Shown here: one piece after another, positions 6,859 through 14,706 of the stretch
Numbering within the stretch: position 1 is the first letter of the stretch
Layout: the number at the start of each line of letters is the position of its first letter
Assembly (NCBI GenBank): GCA_964594775.1
Contig: CAZQNO010000056.1
Coordinates: 1 to 19,468 of the forward strand
Direction: 5' to 3'
Source: CAYFVU01 sp964594775
GTDB taxonomy: Bacteria > Spirochaetota > Spirochaetia > DSM-16054 > Sediminispirochaetaceae
DNA length: 19,468 nt
Program-made: the position numbers and the translations under genes
The notes under the pieces: model-generated
Told to the model about the DNA's origin: nothing
The model's database searches: none
What the model saw: only the letters and a program-made list of their open reading frames with translations

Positions 6859-8850
6859 ATGAGTAAAACGAGGATTATTATCCTCGGTGGAGGTTATGGA
6901 GGCATCACTGCAGCGAAAAAGCTTCACCGAGAGTTCAAGAAAAAAAAAGATATACAGCTTACTTTGATCGACAGAAACCCCTTTCACACTCTCATGACGG
7001 AGCTCCATGAGTTAGCTGCCGCGCGGGTGGAAACTGACTCCGTTAAGGTGAACTTTTCCCGAATTTTTTCCGCCACCTCTGTGGAGGTAATAACCGACGA
7101 CATCAAAGAAATTGACTTTGAAGAGAAGCGGCTTTCTTCGAACTACGACAGCTATACCTACGACTACCTCATTATCGGCGCCGGCGGCGCCCCGGAATTC
7201 TTCGATATTCCCGGTGTCCAGGAAAACTCCTTTACCATCTGGTCCTTTGACGACGCTTTGCGGCTTCGCGGACATATCGATTCCTGTTTCCGCAAGGCCT
7301 CTCAAGAGCCGGACCTCGATACGCGCAGAAGGATGCTTACCTTCACCATCGCCGGGGCCGGCTTTACCGGTATCGAGATGGCGGGAGAGCTCATCGAAAG
7401 AAAGCACACGCTTTGCCGTGAGTTCAATATCGACGAAAACGAGGTAAAGGTAATCATCGTAGAAACCCTCGACTCCATCCTTCCGATTATGCCGAAGAAG
7501 CTCCAGCACAAGGCGAGAAAATATTTAGAAAAGAAGGGCGGCGAAATCATCACCGGTGCTCCGGTTACCGGCGCCGAAGAGGGGAAAATTACTATTTCAG
7601 AAGGGCGGGAGATCGTCGGCGATACATTCATTTGGACCTGCGGTATCCACGGTTCGGAGTTTACCAGCCGGCTTCCTCTTACAAAGGGACAGACGGCTCA
7701 AGGCGAGTGTTCCTACGCATCCTCGGAAGGCATTCACGGCATGTCCGGCTGCCGCCTGGAAGAAGATGAACGCTACATAGTCGGTGAACGGGGGAGAATC
7801 CTCGTCGACGATCATATGAAGTCCGTCGACTTCGACGCTGTATATCTTATCGGCGACATCATTTGGCACCTGGAAAACGAAAAAGTCCTTCCGCAGATCG
7901 TCGAAACGGCGCTGCAGACCGCCGAAACGGCGGCCTACAACGTCATCGCCGACATTAACAATGCGGATAAGAAAAAATTCACATCGAACTATCATGGATT
8001 CATGGTCAGCATCGGCAGCCGTTACGGTGTTGCCCGCGTGATGGGCATCTCTTTGAGCGGTTTTTTCGCCATGGGGATGAAGCATTTGATCAATCTTCAC
8101 TACCTCTTTTCCATCGCCGGCTTTAACGGGATATGGCGCTACCTCCGCCACGAGATCCTCGACGTAAAAGAGCGGCGTTCCTTCCTCGGCGAACTCTTTG
8201 CCTACAAGATACCCAACTACTGGGCAGTCCCCCTGCGGCTTTTTCTCGGCGTAAAGTGGCTCTTAGAGGGAATCACGCATATCAAGGAGGGATGGATCAA
8301 TCCCGGGGAAGAGGGTCTGGCAAATGTATGGACCGGTGCGATCAAACTTCCCGGTGTGAGTTTCGAGACCGCCGATGCGGCAAGCTCCGCTACCGGTCAG
8401 GCGGCGGCCGATGCCGCTTCCGGCGCCGGCGCGGGCGCGGCGGCTGAAGGAGCAGCTCAGGCGGCGGGTCACTACAGTGAGCCGCTCATCGAAGCCCTCG
8501 GCATCTACACCTGGTGTGCCGAACACATCCTCAGCGCCTCTCCCCTCCTCGCCTTTCTCCTCCAGGCCGGCGTTGTCCTTGGTCAGGTCGCAATAGGCCT
8601 TGCCCTCATCGGCGGGCTCTTCACCTTTCCCGCCGCCGTGGTTTCTCTAGGCTTTTCCGTTATGTTTATTGCCTCAGGTTGGGGCAATCCGGAACTTCTC
8701 TGGTACATCGCCGCTTCCATCGTTATGCTCGGCGGTGCCGGGAGAGGACTCGGTCTGGACCACTGGGTCATGCCTTGGATTAAAAAGCGGTGGAATTCTA
8801 CCGGATTGGCGAAAAAGACCTATCTGTACGACGGGGAGCCCGTAGAATAA
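6859..8850 (+). CDS. ndh2: Type II NADH dehydrogenase with C-terminal membrane domain (Ndh2, EET-type)
   Basis: A 663-residue flavoprotein. Residues 1-430 are an NDH-2 body: FAD-binding IIILGGGYGG (6-15), a second dinucleotide motif FTIAGAGFTG (162-171) for NADH, and the FAD-closing DAVYLIGD (326-333) with PQIVETALQTAE (345-356). After residue 450 the protein continues well past ordinary Ndh (about 400-450 aa): a helix near 455-475, an Ala/Gly-rich linker (about 505-537), then three hydrophobic helices (about 560-630) ending in GLGLDHWVMPW, which looks DoxX-like. This membrane-anchored extension is the architecture reported for Ndh2 of the Listeria flavin-based EET locus. Expected reaction: NADH oxidation with quinone reduction at the cytoplasmic membrane face, without proton pumping. 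Ribosome site AAGGAG precedes ATG 6859. The polyprenyl synthase follows after 3 bases. Confidence 0.9.
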   Translation: MSKTRIIILGGGYGGITAAKKLHREFKKKKDIQLTLIDRNPFHTLMTELHELAAARVETDSVKVNFSRIFSATSVEVITDDIKEIDFEEKRLSSNYDSYTYDYLIIGAGGAPEFFDIPGVQENSFTIWSFDDALRLRGHIDSCFRKASQEPDLDTRRRMLTFTIAGAGFTGIEMAGELIERKHTLCREFNIDENEVKVIIVETLDSILPIMPKKLQHKARKYLEKKGGEIITGAPVTGAEEGKITISEGREIVGDTFIWTCGIHGSEFTSRLPLTKGQTAQGECSYASSEGIHGMSGCRLEEDERYIVGERGRILVDDHMKSVDFDAVYLIGDIIWHLENEKVLPQIVETALQTAETAAYNVIADINNADKKKFTSNYHGFMVSIGSRYGVARVMGISLSGFFAMGMKHLINLHYLFSIAGFNGIWRYLRHEILDVKERRSFLGELFAYKIPNYWAVPLRLFLGVKWLLEGITHIKEGWINPGEEGLANVWTGAIKLPGVSFETADAASSATGQAAADAASGAGAGAAAEGAAQAAGHYSEPLIEALGIYTWCAEHILSASPLLAFLLQAGVVLGQVAIGLALIGGLFTFPAAVVSLGFSVMFIASGWGNPELLWYIAASIVMLGGAGRGLGLDHWVMPWIKKRWNSTGLAKKTYLYDGEPVE

Positions 8851-8853
8851 GAG

Positions 8854-9906
8854 ATGGACACCACCGTTTCCACTCTCTACCGCCGCTTATCCCTTACTCA
8901 TGAACTCGACGAGGTGTACGGTATTATCCGCCGAGAAGTCCGCGGCGGCTATACCTCCATCGACGAGATGCTGAAAAACTTCGTCGGTGTCCGGGGAAAG
9001 TTCCTGCGGCCGGCTCTTCTGCTTCTCTCATCTCGCTTGGCTGAGAGCCTCGATGAAGCCCCCGCAGAGGCCGTTTCTGATGCCTCTTTACACCTTGCCG
9101 CCTCCGTAGAGATACTCCATATGGCCAGCCTCGTACACGACGATATCATCGACAGGTCTTCCACGCGCAGGGGAAAGGCAACGCTCAATACCCTCCACGG
9201 AAATCAAGCCGCCGTGCTCCTTGGAGACTATCTCTTTAGTCGCAGTTTTTATCTTGCAAGCCGCTTTACCGACATTGATACCGGCGCCTATATCGCGCGC
9301 ATTGTCGGTTCTATTTGCGAGGGAGAGATCCGTCAGGGTCAGGGACGCTTCGACTTTTCCACTGATTTCAAGGAATATCACCGCAGGATCATGGGAAAGA
9401 CCGCAGCCCTCTTCGCCGTTTCCGCCTACATAGGAGCTCATCAGGCGGGGATAGACGAGAGAAACGCTCATCGTATGAAAAAAATCGGCTACAATCTGGG
9501 TGCTGCCTTTCAAATACTCGACGATATTATCGACTGCAGCCTCTCCGAGGGGGCGGCGGGAAAACGCAGCGGAACCGACATCCTCGAAGGAGTTTCAAAC
9601 CTCCCCATGATCTTCGCCCTCCGCCGTGACGACGGAAGATTGAAGAAACTCTTGAAGAAAGGCTCTGTCGTGACGAGACGCACTTCCCGCGGTAAGCTGC
9701 GTAAGACTATTACACTGATTAGAGAACGGGGAGGAGTAGAAGAAGCCCGCAAGATTGCCCGCCGCTATATCGAGAAGGCGCAGTTCTCTATTGCCTGTCT
9801 TCCGGCCTGCGAGGCCCGCAGCCAAATCGACGAATATGCCCGGTATCTCTACCATTCTATGGAGAATATCATGGCGGCGGCAAATTGCAGCCCGAAGATC
9901 CCGTAG
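8854..9906 (+). CDS. trans-Polyprenyl diphosphate synthase (quinone side chain, DmkB-like)
   Basis: A 350-residue all-alpha prenyl synthase. It carries GKFLRP (48-53), first aspartate-rich motif LVHDDIIDRSSTRRGKAT (93-110), GDYLFSRSF (124-132), GKTAALF (181-187) and second motif LGAAFQILDDIIDCS (215-229). These are the catalytic Asp/Arg/Lys sites of octaprenyl/heptaprenyl synthase component II-type enzymes, which build the isoprenoid tail for quinones from IPP and an allylic diphosphate. Chain length is not predictable here. The ATG follows the ndh2 stop by 3 bases with little ribosome site of its own, so translation is probably coupled. Its 3' end overlaps the convergent UbiA gene by 58 bp. 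Context (ndh2, ubiA, apbE) points to DmkB of the EET locus rather than a housekeeping copy, but that is inference. Confidence 0.9.
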   Translation: MDTTVSTLYRRLSLTHELDEVYGIIRREVRGGYTSIDEMLKNFVGVRGKFLRPALLLLSSRLAESLDEAPAEAVSDASLHLAASVEILHMASLVHDDIIDRSSTRRGKATLNTLHGNQAAVLLGDYLFSRSFYLASRFTDIDTGAYIARIVGSICEGEIRQGQGRFDFSTDFKEYHRRIMGKTAALFAVSAYIGAHQAGIDERNAHRMKKIGYNLGAAFQILDDIIDCSLSEGAAGKRSGTDILEGVSNLPMIFALRRDDGRLKKLLKKGSVVTRRTSRGKLRKTITLIRERGGVEEARKIARRYIEKAQFSIACLPACEARSQIDEYARYLYHSMENIMAAANCSPKIP

Positions 9907-10772
9907 AGTCCCACAATCGTTTTCATGTGTATGACCTTTGTCTCATGATTGTAACGACGACGGTTCATCGTAAAGAGGGCGGCCCCGTTCAGCGCTGCGG
10001 CGGCAGCGGCTGTATAGCCCGCGACGGCGGGAAGAAAGCCCTTGTACACACAGTACCCTAAAGTGAGATATGCGGCGGCGTTCAAAAGGTAAATTATCAC
10101 CTCCGCCGTCATTGCCCCTAGGACGATGGGAAGGGTCCTTCTTCCTGCGGCCCTGTCGCCCTGGATATCGCAGGTGTTGTTGACAAGAAGAACGGCAGCC
10201 ACGAAAAAGCTCATCGGAAGAGACACCATCATCGCCTCACCGTCGACAGAGCCGGTGAACACGTACACGCTGATGAGAAAGAGTACCGAACCGAGAAAAC
10301 CGCCTGCGAAGAGCTCGCCGAAGGGTGTCCGGGATATGGGCTTCTTCCCTCCGTTGTAGAGAAAACCAACCGCCATGGAAGCGGCTCCCGCAACGGCAAC
10401 ACCCAATCCGCTGAGAAAACTGATAATGATGCCGAAAAACGCAGCGCCGGCGAAGAGGATAAGAGCGATATGCAGCGCGCGATAGTCCTCTACCCGTCCA
10501 TACATGAGAATTTTGTCGGTATCGCGGCTCAGCTCAGGCACGTCAACCCCCGCTCGAAAGTCGAAGTAGTTGTTGAAGGCGGTTGTTCCCATGTCGACCA
10601 TCAGTACGGCAAGAGTCATCAGAACAAAACGTGCTAGGGGCAGGCTGCCGCTTCGATATATCGAATAGAGGACCGCCGAAGAAAAGGTAACGACGCTTAT
10701 GACCTTCGTCTTAATTTCCACGATGGCAAGAAAAATATTCAAACGCTCTTTTAGTCTTCCGGCTGCAGTCAT
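9849..10772 (-). CDS. UbiA-family prenyltransferase, MenA-like (DmkA-like)
   Basis: A 307-residue membrane protein with about eight or nine helices and both UbiA aspartate motifs: NNYFDFRAGVD (67-77, NxxxDxxxGxD) and NNTCDIQGDRAAGRRT (198-213, DxxxD plus basic residues). GELFAGGFLGSVLFLISVYV (152-171) is the MenA-like helix between them. Family reaction: transfer of a polyprenyl chain from its diphosphate to an aromatic acceptor, here most likely 1,4-dihydroxy-2-naphthoate to give demethylmenaquinone. It begins 2 bases after the apbE stop, with GGAAGGGGG inside the end of apbE as ribosome site. Its end overlaps that of the convergent polyprenyl synthase, the presumed maker of its substrate. 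In Listeria the analogous DmkA feeds a quinone pool dedicated to EET; that function here is inferred. Confidence 0.9.
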   Translation of the reverse strand: MTAAGRLKERLNIFLAIVEIKTKVISVVTFSSAVLYSIYRSGSLPLARFVLMTLAVLMVDMGTTAFNNYFDFRAGVDVPELSRDTDKILMYGRVEDYRALHIALILFAGAAFFGIIISFLSGLGVAVAGAASMAVGFLYNGGKKPISRTPFGELFAGGFLGSVLFLISVYVFTGSVDGEAMMVSLPMSFFVAAVLLVNNTCDIQGDRAAGRRTLPIVLGAMTAEVIIYLLNAAAYLTLGYCVYKGFLPAVAGYTAAAAAALNGAALFTMNRRRYNHETKVIHMKTIVGLYGIFGLQFAAAMIFSIEW

Positions 10773-10774
10773 AT

Positions 10775-11857
10775 TTAGCCCCCTTCCGAGAGGCTCGCCG
10801 GCTCACCCCTTCGATACTCATCGTGGGTAAGGTAAAATGAGCTCTTAAGACCATCGGTGGTATAGACGGTATTTTCATCCGTGAGGAATATAGCCTCCAC
10901 CCCGTCTAGTTCTTCAGCCCGGGCCAATCCCCTTTTCAGGCCCATGGTATAAAGTACGGTGGAAAGTGCATCGGCATCCAAGGCGCGGTCGCTGACCACG
11001 CTTACACTGCTCAGTTCGTTCCGCACCGGATATCCGTCTTCAGTGCTGAGGATGTGATGATACCTCACCCCGTCTTCCACGAAATAGCGCTCGTATTCGC
11101 CGGAGGTAACGACTGCCTTGTTCTTTACCTCGACTATACCCACATACTCTCCTCTCCCCGAGCCGGGACTTTGAATTCCAATCTTCCAATTTTCCCTGCC
11201 GTGCTTTGCCCCAAAGGCAAAGACGTTTCCGCCGAAATTTATGATGCCGTGGGATATGCCCTGTTCCTCGAGAAAAGCCACAGATATATCGGCGGCGTAT
11301 CCCTTTGCAATTCCTCCAAGGTCTATTCCCATGCCGGGTCTCTCCAAAAAAACCGTCAAATTTTCTTCATCGAGTCGGACTCGGCGGTAGTCGACCATTT
11401 TGAGGGCATCGGCGATCTCCTCCTCTGAAGGCACCCGTTGATCTTCGCTGCCAATGGACCAGAGATTTACGAGAGGCTCAATTGTCAGATCAAAGCTTCC
11501 GCCGGAAAAAACCGAGTAATCCCTTGCCCTTTTCACTACGGTGAATGTTTCCCTGCTTACCTTCACCGTGCGGCTGCCGGCGTTTTCGTTTATTCGCCAT
11601 GCCTCCGTTCCATCGATACGAACGCTCATTTTCGACTCGACGTCCCGCACAAGTTCAAAAACTTTTTCCATAACGTCCCTCTTCGCCCTGCCGTAGAGCT
11701 GTACAGTACAGGTGGTTCCAAGGGCAAATATCGTTTCGTCTATTTTTTCCGGGACTTTTTTACTGCAGGAATTTCCCAAAATGAGTACCAGGATAAGCAC
11801 GCCGGCATTAAATGATGCCCGCGATAGGTGTCTCTTATTATCATCCCGCTTCTTCAT
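10775..11857 (-). CDS. apbE: FAD:protein FMN transferase, lipoprotein (ApbE; FmnB-like)
   Basis: A 360-residue exported flavinyltransferase. Residues 14-30 are a hydrophobic signal with a relaxed lipobox (LILGNS before Cys31). ApbE motifs are all present: FDLTIEPLVNLW (122-133), GIDLGGIAKGYAAD (177-190), INFGGN (206-211), YHHILSTEDGYP (266-277) and DADALST (294-300) with the Mg-binding Asp/Thr. The family uses FAD to attach FMN by a phosphoester bond to Thr or Ser of target proteins outside the cytoplasm. The FMN-bind lipoprotein at 6184-6708 is the obvious local substrate. Upstream AAGG lies about 10 bases before ATG 11857; ubiA follows after 2 bases. The gene is divergent from the AOR operon across a 118-base AT-rich gap in which I could not place its own promoter with confidence. 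Confidence 0.93.
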   Translation of the reverse strand: MKKRDDNKRHLSRASFNAGVLILVLILGNSCSKKVPEKIDETIFALGTTCTVQLYGRAKRDVMEKVFELVRDVESKMSVRIDGTEAWRINENAGSRTVKVSRETFTVVKRARDYSVFSGGSFDLTIEPLVNLWSIGSEDQRVPSEEEIADALKMVDYRRVRLDEENLTVFLERPGMGIDLGGIAKGYAADISVAFLEEQGISHGIINFGGNVFAFGAKHGRENWKIGIQSPGSGRGEYVGIVEVKNKAVVTSGEYERYFVEDGVRYHHILSTEDGYPVRNELSSVSVVSDRALDADALSTVLYTMGLKRGLARAEELDGVEAIFLTDENTVYTTDGLKSSFYLTHDEYRRGEPASLSEGG

Positions 11858-11919
11858 AGTTTTGAACCTTACAAGATTTTTTGTATTTAAATCTACAATT
11901 GTGCGATAATTTATTTAAT

Positions 11920-11948
11920 TTGACATCAAAGAGAAACTACGATAGAAT
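11920..11948 (+). promoter_or_regulatory. Promoter of the tungsten-AOR operon
   Basis: TTGACA (11920-11925), 17-base spacer, TAGAAT (11943-11948); predicted start near 11955, 21 bases before ATG 11976. It is the only strong promoter seen before the seven-gene run ending at 18559. Confidence 0.75.
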
Positions 11949-11975
11949 AAAAACAACAGAAAGAATTGTTTCAGT

Positions 11976-12251
11976 ATGATAACGGTAAAATTTTTTACCA
12001 CATTGCGAATACATCTTGGTATCGAAGAACTAACCTGCTCTCGAGTAACTACCGTTCGAGAAGTTCTTGAAGAGTGTGAAAAAATCGCCCCTAAGCCCTT
12101 TCTCTTCAAACTTATTGACACGGAGGGCAAGCTCATTACCGGTGCAATAATTATGGTAAACGGCCACAACATACATCATCTTCAAGGTTTGCAATCCGCT
12201 GTTTCCGATGGAGATATGGTGGCTCTGTTTCCACCCGGAGGAGGTGGATAG
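11976..12251 (+). CDS. MoaD/ThiS-family sulfur-carrier protein
   Basis: A 91-residue beta-grasp protein that opens with MITVKFFTTLR and ends FPPGGGG. The exposed C-terminal Gly-Gly is the adenylated and thiocarboxylated end of MoaD/ThiS carriers. It is the first gene of the AOR operon, and a matching E1-like activator is the last (17816-18559), so the pair most likely supplies dithiolene sulfur for the AOR's tungstopterin. A role in thiamin or other sulfur transfer cannot be excluded, but no thi genes are near. Ribosome site is weak (AGAAAGA at some distance). Confidence 0.85.
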   Translation: MITVKFFTTLRIHLGIEELTCSRVTTVREVLEECEKIAPKPFLFKLIDTEGKLITGAIIMVNGHNIHHLQGLQSAVSDGDMVALFPPGGGG

Positions 12252-12283
12252 TATAACAAATTTGTTTTTTGAGGAGGGCGAAA

Positions 12284-12766
12284 ATGGAAAAGGTACTGTT
12301 GTTGCAGCCGGAGAGCTGCATCGACTGTCATTCTTGCGAATTAGCCTGTTCGCTGAAACACCATGGGGTGTTCAGCCGCAGTCTATCGCGCATCGCGGTG
12401 TTTGAAACACCGCTTAAATTCTCCGTACCCCTTACCTGTCTTCAGTGCGAAGATCCCGCATGCGCCGCTGTCTGCGTGGTCAATGCATTAAAGAAAAACC
12501 CGGAAACAGGAGTAGTGGAGTACGATCAGAACAAGTGTATCGGATGCAGAATGTGTGTATCCGCATGCCCATTCGGTAACATCACCTATAGTCGTCCGGT
12601 AAAAACGGTGCTCAAGTGCGATGTCTGCGGAGGTGACCCGGAATGCGCGAAGTTCTGTCCCACCGATGCAATCCAGTATGTACCGGCTACCGACGACACT
12701 CTTTCACGTAAAGAAATGATGACGAAGAAATTCGAAGTAGTTTTTACGGAAGGAGGCATGGCATGA
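12284..12766 (+). CDS. Four-cluster ferredoxin subunit of aldehyde oxidoreductase (AorA/WorS-like)
   Basis: A 160-residue DMSOR-electron-transfer-type ferredoxin with sixteen cluster cysteines: C12/15/18/22, C52/55/60/64, C85/88/91/95 and C112/115/121/125, the HycB/DmsB arrangement expected to bind four [4Fe-4S] clusters. It would carry electrons from the AOR subunit to the diaphorase subunits. I start at ATG 12284, which has AGGAGGG directly upstream, not the in-frame TTG at 12269 that overlaps this ribosome site. Its last four bases overlap the AOR start (ATGA), indicating translational coupling and fixed stoichiometry. Equivalent small subunits occur in the multimeric AOR of Aromatoleum and in BamC of class II benzoyl-CoA reductase. 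Confidence 0.9.
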   Translation: MEKVLLLQPESCIDCHSCELACSLKHHGVFSRSLSRIAVFETPLKFSVPLTCLQCEDPACAAVCVVNALKKNPETGVVEYDQNKCIGCRMCVSACPFGNITYSRPVKTVLKCDVCGGDPECAKFCPTDAIQYVPATDDTLSRKEMMTKKFEVVFTEGGMA

Positions 12767-14598
12767 CCTACTACGGATGGACAGGAACCGTACTTCGCGT
12801 TGACCTTGATACGGGGACAGTGGAAAAGGAAGCACTCAACAAGGAGTGGGCCCACGACTATCTCGGCGCCCGCGGCCTCGGAACGCGGTACTTTGCAGCT
12901 GAAGTGAGTCCGAAAGTCGATCCCCTCGGCAGCGACAACAAACTCATCTTCGCAACCGGTGCCGGCACGGGACACCTCGGCACCTCGACGGGAAGATTCG
13001 AGGTCGTAACAAAGGGTCCCTTGACGGGCACCATCGCCGCTTCGAACTCAGGCGGTCTCTTCGGGCCCGAACTCAAATTCGCCGGCTATGACGGAGTCAT
13101 CTTCCAGGGTGTTTCGAAAAAACCGGTCTATCTCTACATCAACGACGATGCGGTCGAACTTCGAGATGCATCTCATGTATGGGGCAAGCTCACCGGAGAG
13201 ACGACCGATATCCTTGTTACGGAAACCGATCATAGTGCAAAGGTCGCCGTTATCGGTCCCGCCGGCGAACACCAGTCGAAGATAGCCTGTATAATCAACG
13301 ACAAGGACCGTGCCACCGGCAGATCCGGTGTGGGCGCGGTCATGGGTTCAAAAAAACTGAAAGCCCTCGTAGTACGCGGAACCGGCAGTGTAAAACCGGC
13401 TGATCCGGAGGGCATCCGCGACTCTGCCTTAAGAATACGCAAGCAGCTGGCAGACCACCCCGTTACCGGCGAGGGACTCCCGACTCTCGGCACCCCGATT
13501 CTCGTCAACGTTATTAACCAGACGGGGGCCTACCCCACCCGCAACTTCAGGGAATCTGTCTTCGAAGATGCCGAACCGACAAGCGGAGAGTACATGCGGG
13601 AACATCGGCTTGTTAAAAACAAGAGCTGTTTCGGTTGTACCATTGCATGCGGTCGAGTCACCCGTGTCCCGGATGGTCCCTACAAGGCTTACGGCGAGGG
13701 CCCCGAATATGAAACCCTCTGGGCATACGGTGCACAGTGCGGGGTCGGCGATATCGACCCGATCATCAAGGCCAACTACCTCTGTAATGAGTACGGCTTA
13801 GACACTATCTCCGCCGGATCCACTATCGGCTGTGCCATGGACCTCTACGAGAGCGGCTACCTGCCGAAGAAGGACGCCGAGGGAATAGACTTGCGTTTCG
13901 GCAACGGAGAGGCCATCGTCACCCTTACGGAGAAAATGGGCAAGGCGGAGGGGATCGGTAAAGATCTCGCCGAAGGAAGTTACCGCTTTGCAGAGAAGTA
14001 TGGTCATCCTGAGCTCTCCATGTCGGTAAAGAAACAGGAGATGCCTGCTTATGACCCCCGCGGGGTTCAAGGCATGGCCCTTGAATATGCCACCAGCAAC
14101 CGTGGAGGCTGCCACGTACGCGGTTATCTCATAAGCCCGGAGGTCCTCGGCGTACCGGAAAAGCTCGATCCTCAGCAGAACGAGGGGAAGGACATGTGGC
14201 TCAAGATCTTTCAGGACCTTACCGCTTCCGTAGACTCTGCCGGCATCTGTCTCTTTACGACATTCGGCTTGGGAGGAAAGGAAGTGGCCGAACAGCTAAA
14301 AGCTATTACCGGTGAAAACTACACAGAAGAAGAGATCATGAAAATAGGCGATCGCATCTACAACCTCGAGCGCATGTTTAACATGAAGGCCGGTCTTTCA
14401 AGCGACGACGACACCCTTCCACCGAGACTTCTCAACGATGCGATTCCGGAGGGGCCGATGAAGGGAAATGTCGCTCGTCTCGATAAAATGCTTCCCGGCT
14501 ATTACAAGGTCCGTGGATGGGACGAGAAAGGCATTCCGACTAAAGAAAAACTAAAAGAACTCGGTCTCGATACGTTCAAATTTGTTGCCGTCTCCTAA
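12763..14598 (+). CDS. aor: Tungsten-containing aldehyde:ferredoxin oxidoreductase, catalytic subunit
   Basis: A 611-residue, full-length AOR-family enzyme oxidising aldehydes to carboxylic acids at a tungsten-bis-pyranopterin site. The proximal [4Fe-4S] ligands are present as C289-x2-C292-x3-C296 and C496 (in DSAGIC), nearly matching the residue numbers of the Pyrococcus furiosus enzyme. N-terminal WTGTVLRVDL, YLGARGLGTRY, GRFEVVTKGPLTG and SNSGGLFGPELKFAGYD, and ATGRSGVGAVMGSKKLKA are typical pterin-binding family segments. EGPEYET (312-318) and NRGGCHVRGY (446-455, His451) hold the likely active-site Glu and His. Substrate range cannot be read. BamB-type benzoyl-CoA reductase is a relative, but no aromatic-degradation genes are nearby, so an aldehyde oxidoreductase is preferred. 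Coupled to the upstream ferredoxin by an ATGA overlap; followed by a hairpin and then the diaphorase genes. Confidence 0.93.
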   Translation: MTYYGWTGTVLRVDLDTGTVEKEALNKEWAHDYLGARGLGTRYFAAEVSPKVDPLGSDNKLIFATGAGTGHLGTSTGRFEVVTKGPLTGTIAASNSGGLFGPELKFAGYDGVIFQGVSKKPVYLYINDDAVELRDASHVWGKLTGETTDILVTETDHSAKVAVIGPAGEHQSKIACIINDKDRATGRSGVGAVMGSKKLKALVVRGTGSVKPADPEGIRDSALRIRKQLADHPVTGEGLPTLGTPILVNVINQTGAYPTRNFRESVFEDAEPTSGEYMREHRLVKNKSCFGCTIACGRVTRVPDGPYKAYGEGPEYETLWAYGAQCGVGDIDPIIKANYLCNEYGLDTISAGSTIGCAMDLYESGYLPKKDAEGIDLRFGNGEAIVTLTEKMGKAEGIGKDLAEGSYRFAEKYGHPELSMSVKKQEMPAYDPRGVQGMALEYATSNRGGCHVRGYLISPEVLGVPEKLDPQQNEGKDMWLKIFQDLTASVDSAGICLFTTFGLGGKEVAEQLKAITGENYTEEEIMKIGDRIYNLERMFNMKAGLSSDDDTLPPRLLNDAIPEGPMKGNVARLDKMLPGYYKVRGWDEKGIPTKEKLKELGLDTFKFVAVS

Positions 14599-14633
14599 GG
14601 GCACGAATGGCTGTCGAGTAAAAAAGCTTGTAG

Positions 14634-14678
14634 GTGCTGCACCGGGTCCGCTCTGGACCGGTGCAGCAGCACTCTTTT
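14634..14678 (+). terminator. Strong hairpin with short T-run between aor and the diaphorase genes
   Basis: Arms 14636-14649 and 14655-14667 form a 13-bp stem with a single bulged G around loop GCTCT, followed by AGCACTCTTTT. Outer TTGTAGG / CCTACAA (about 14629 and 14681) could extend it. It is inside an operon-like run without an obvious new promoter, so it may be a partial terminator or an mRNA stabiliser that lets the AOR subunits be made in excess of the diaphorase. Confidence 0.55.
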
Positions 14679-14706
14679 AAGCCTACAAAAAACGGGGTTG
14701 TTGCAT

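Noticed and set aside
12763..14598. Class II benzoyl-CoA reductase (BamB)
   Set aside because: Related in fold and also paired with a ferredoxin subunit, but the window has no BamA/aromatic degradation genes; the general AOR call is safer.
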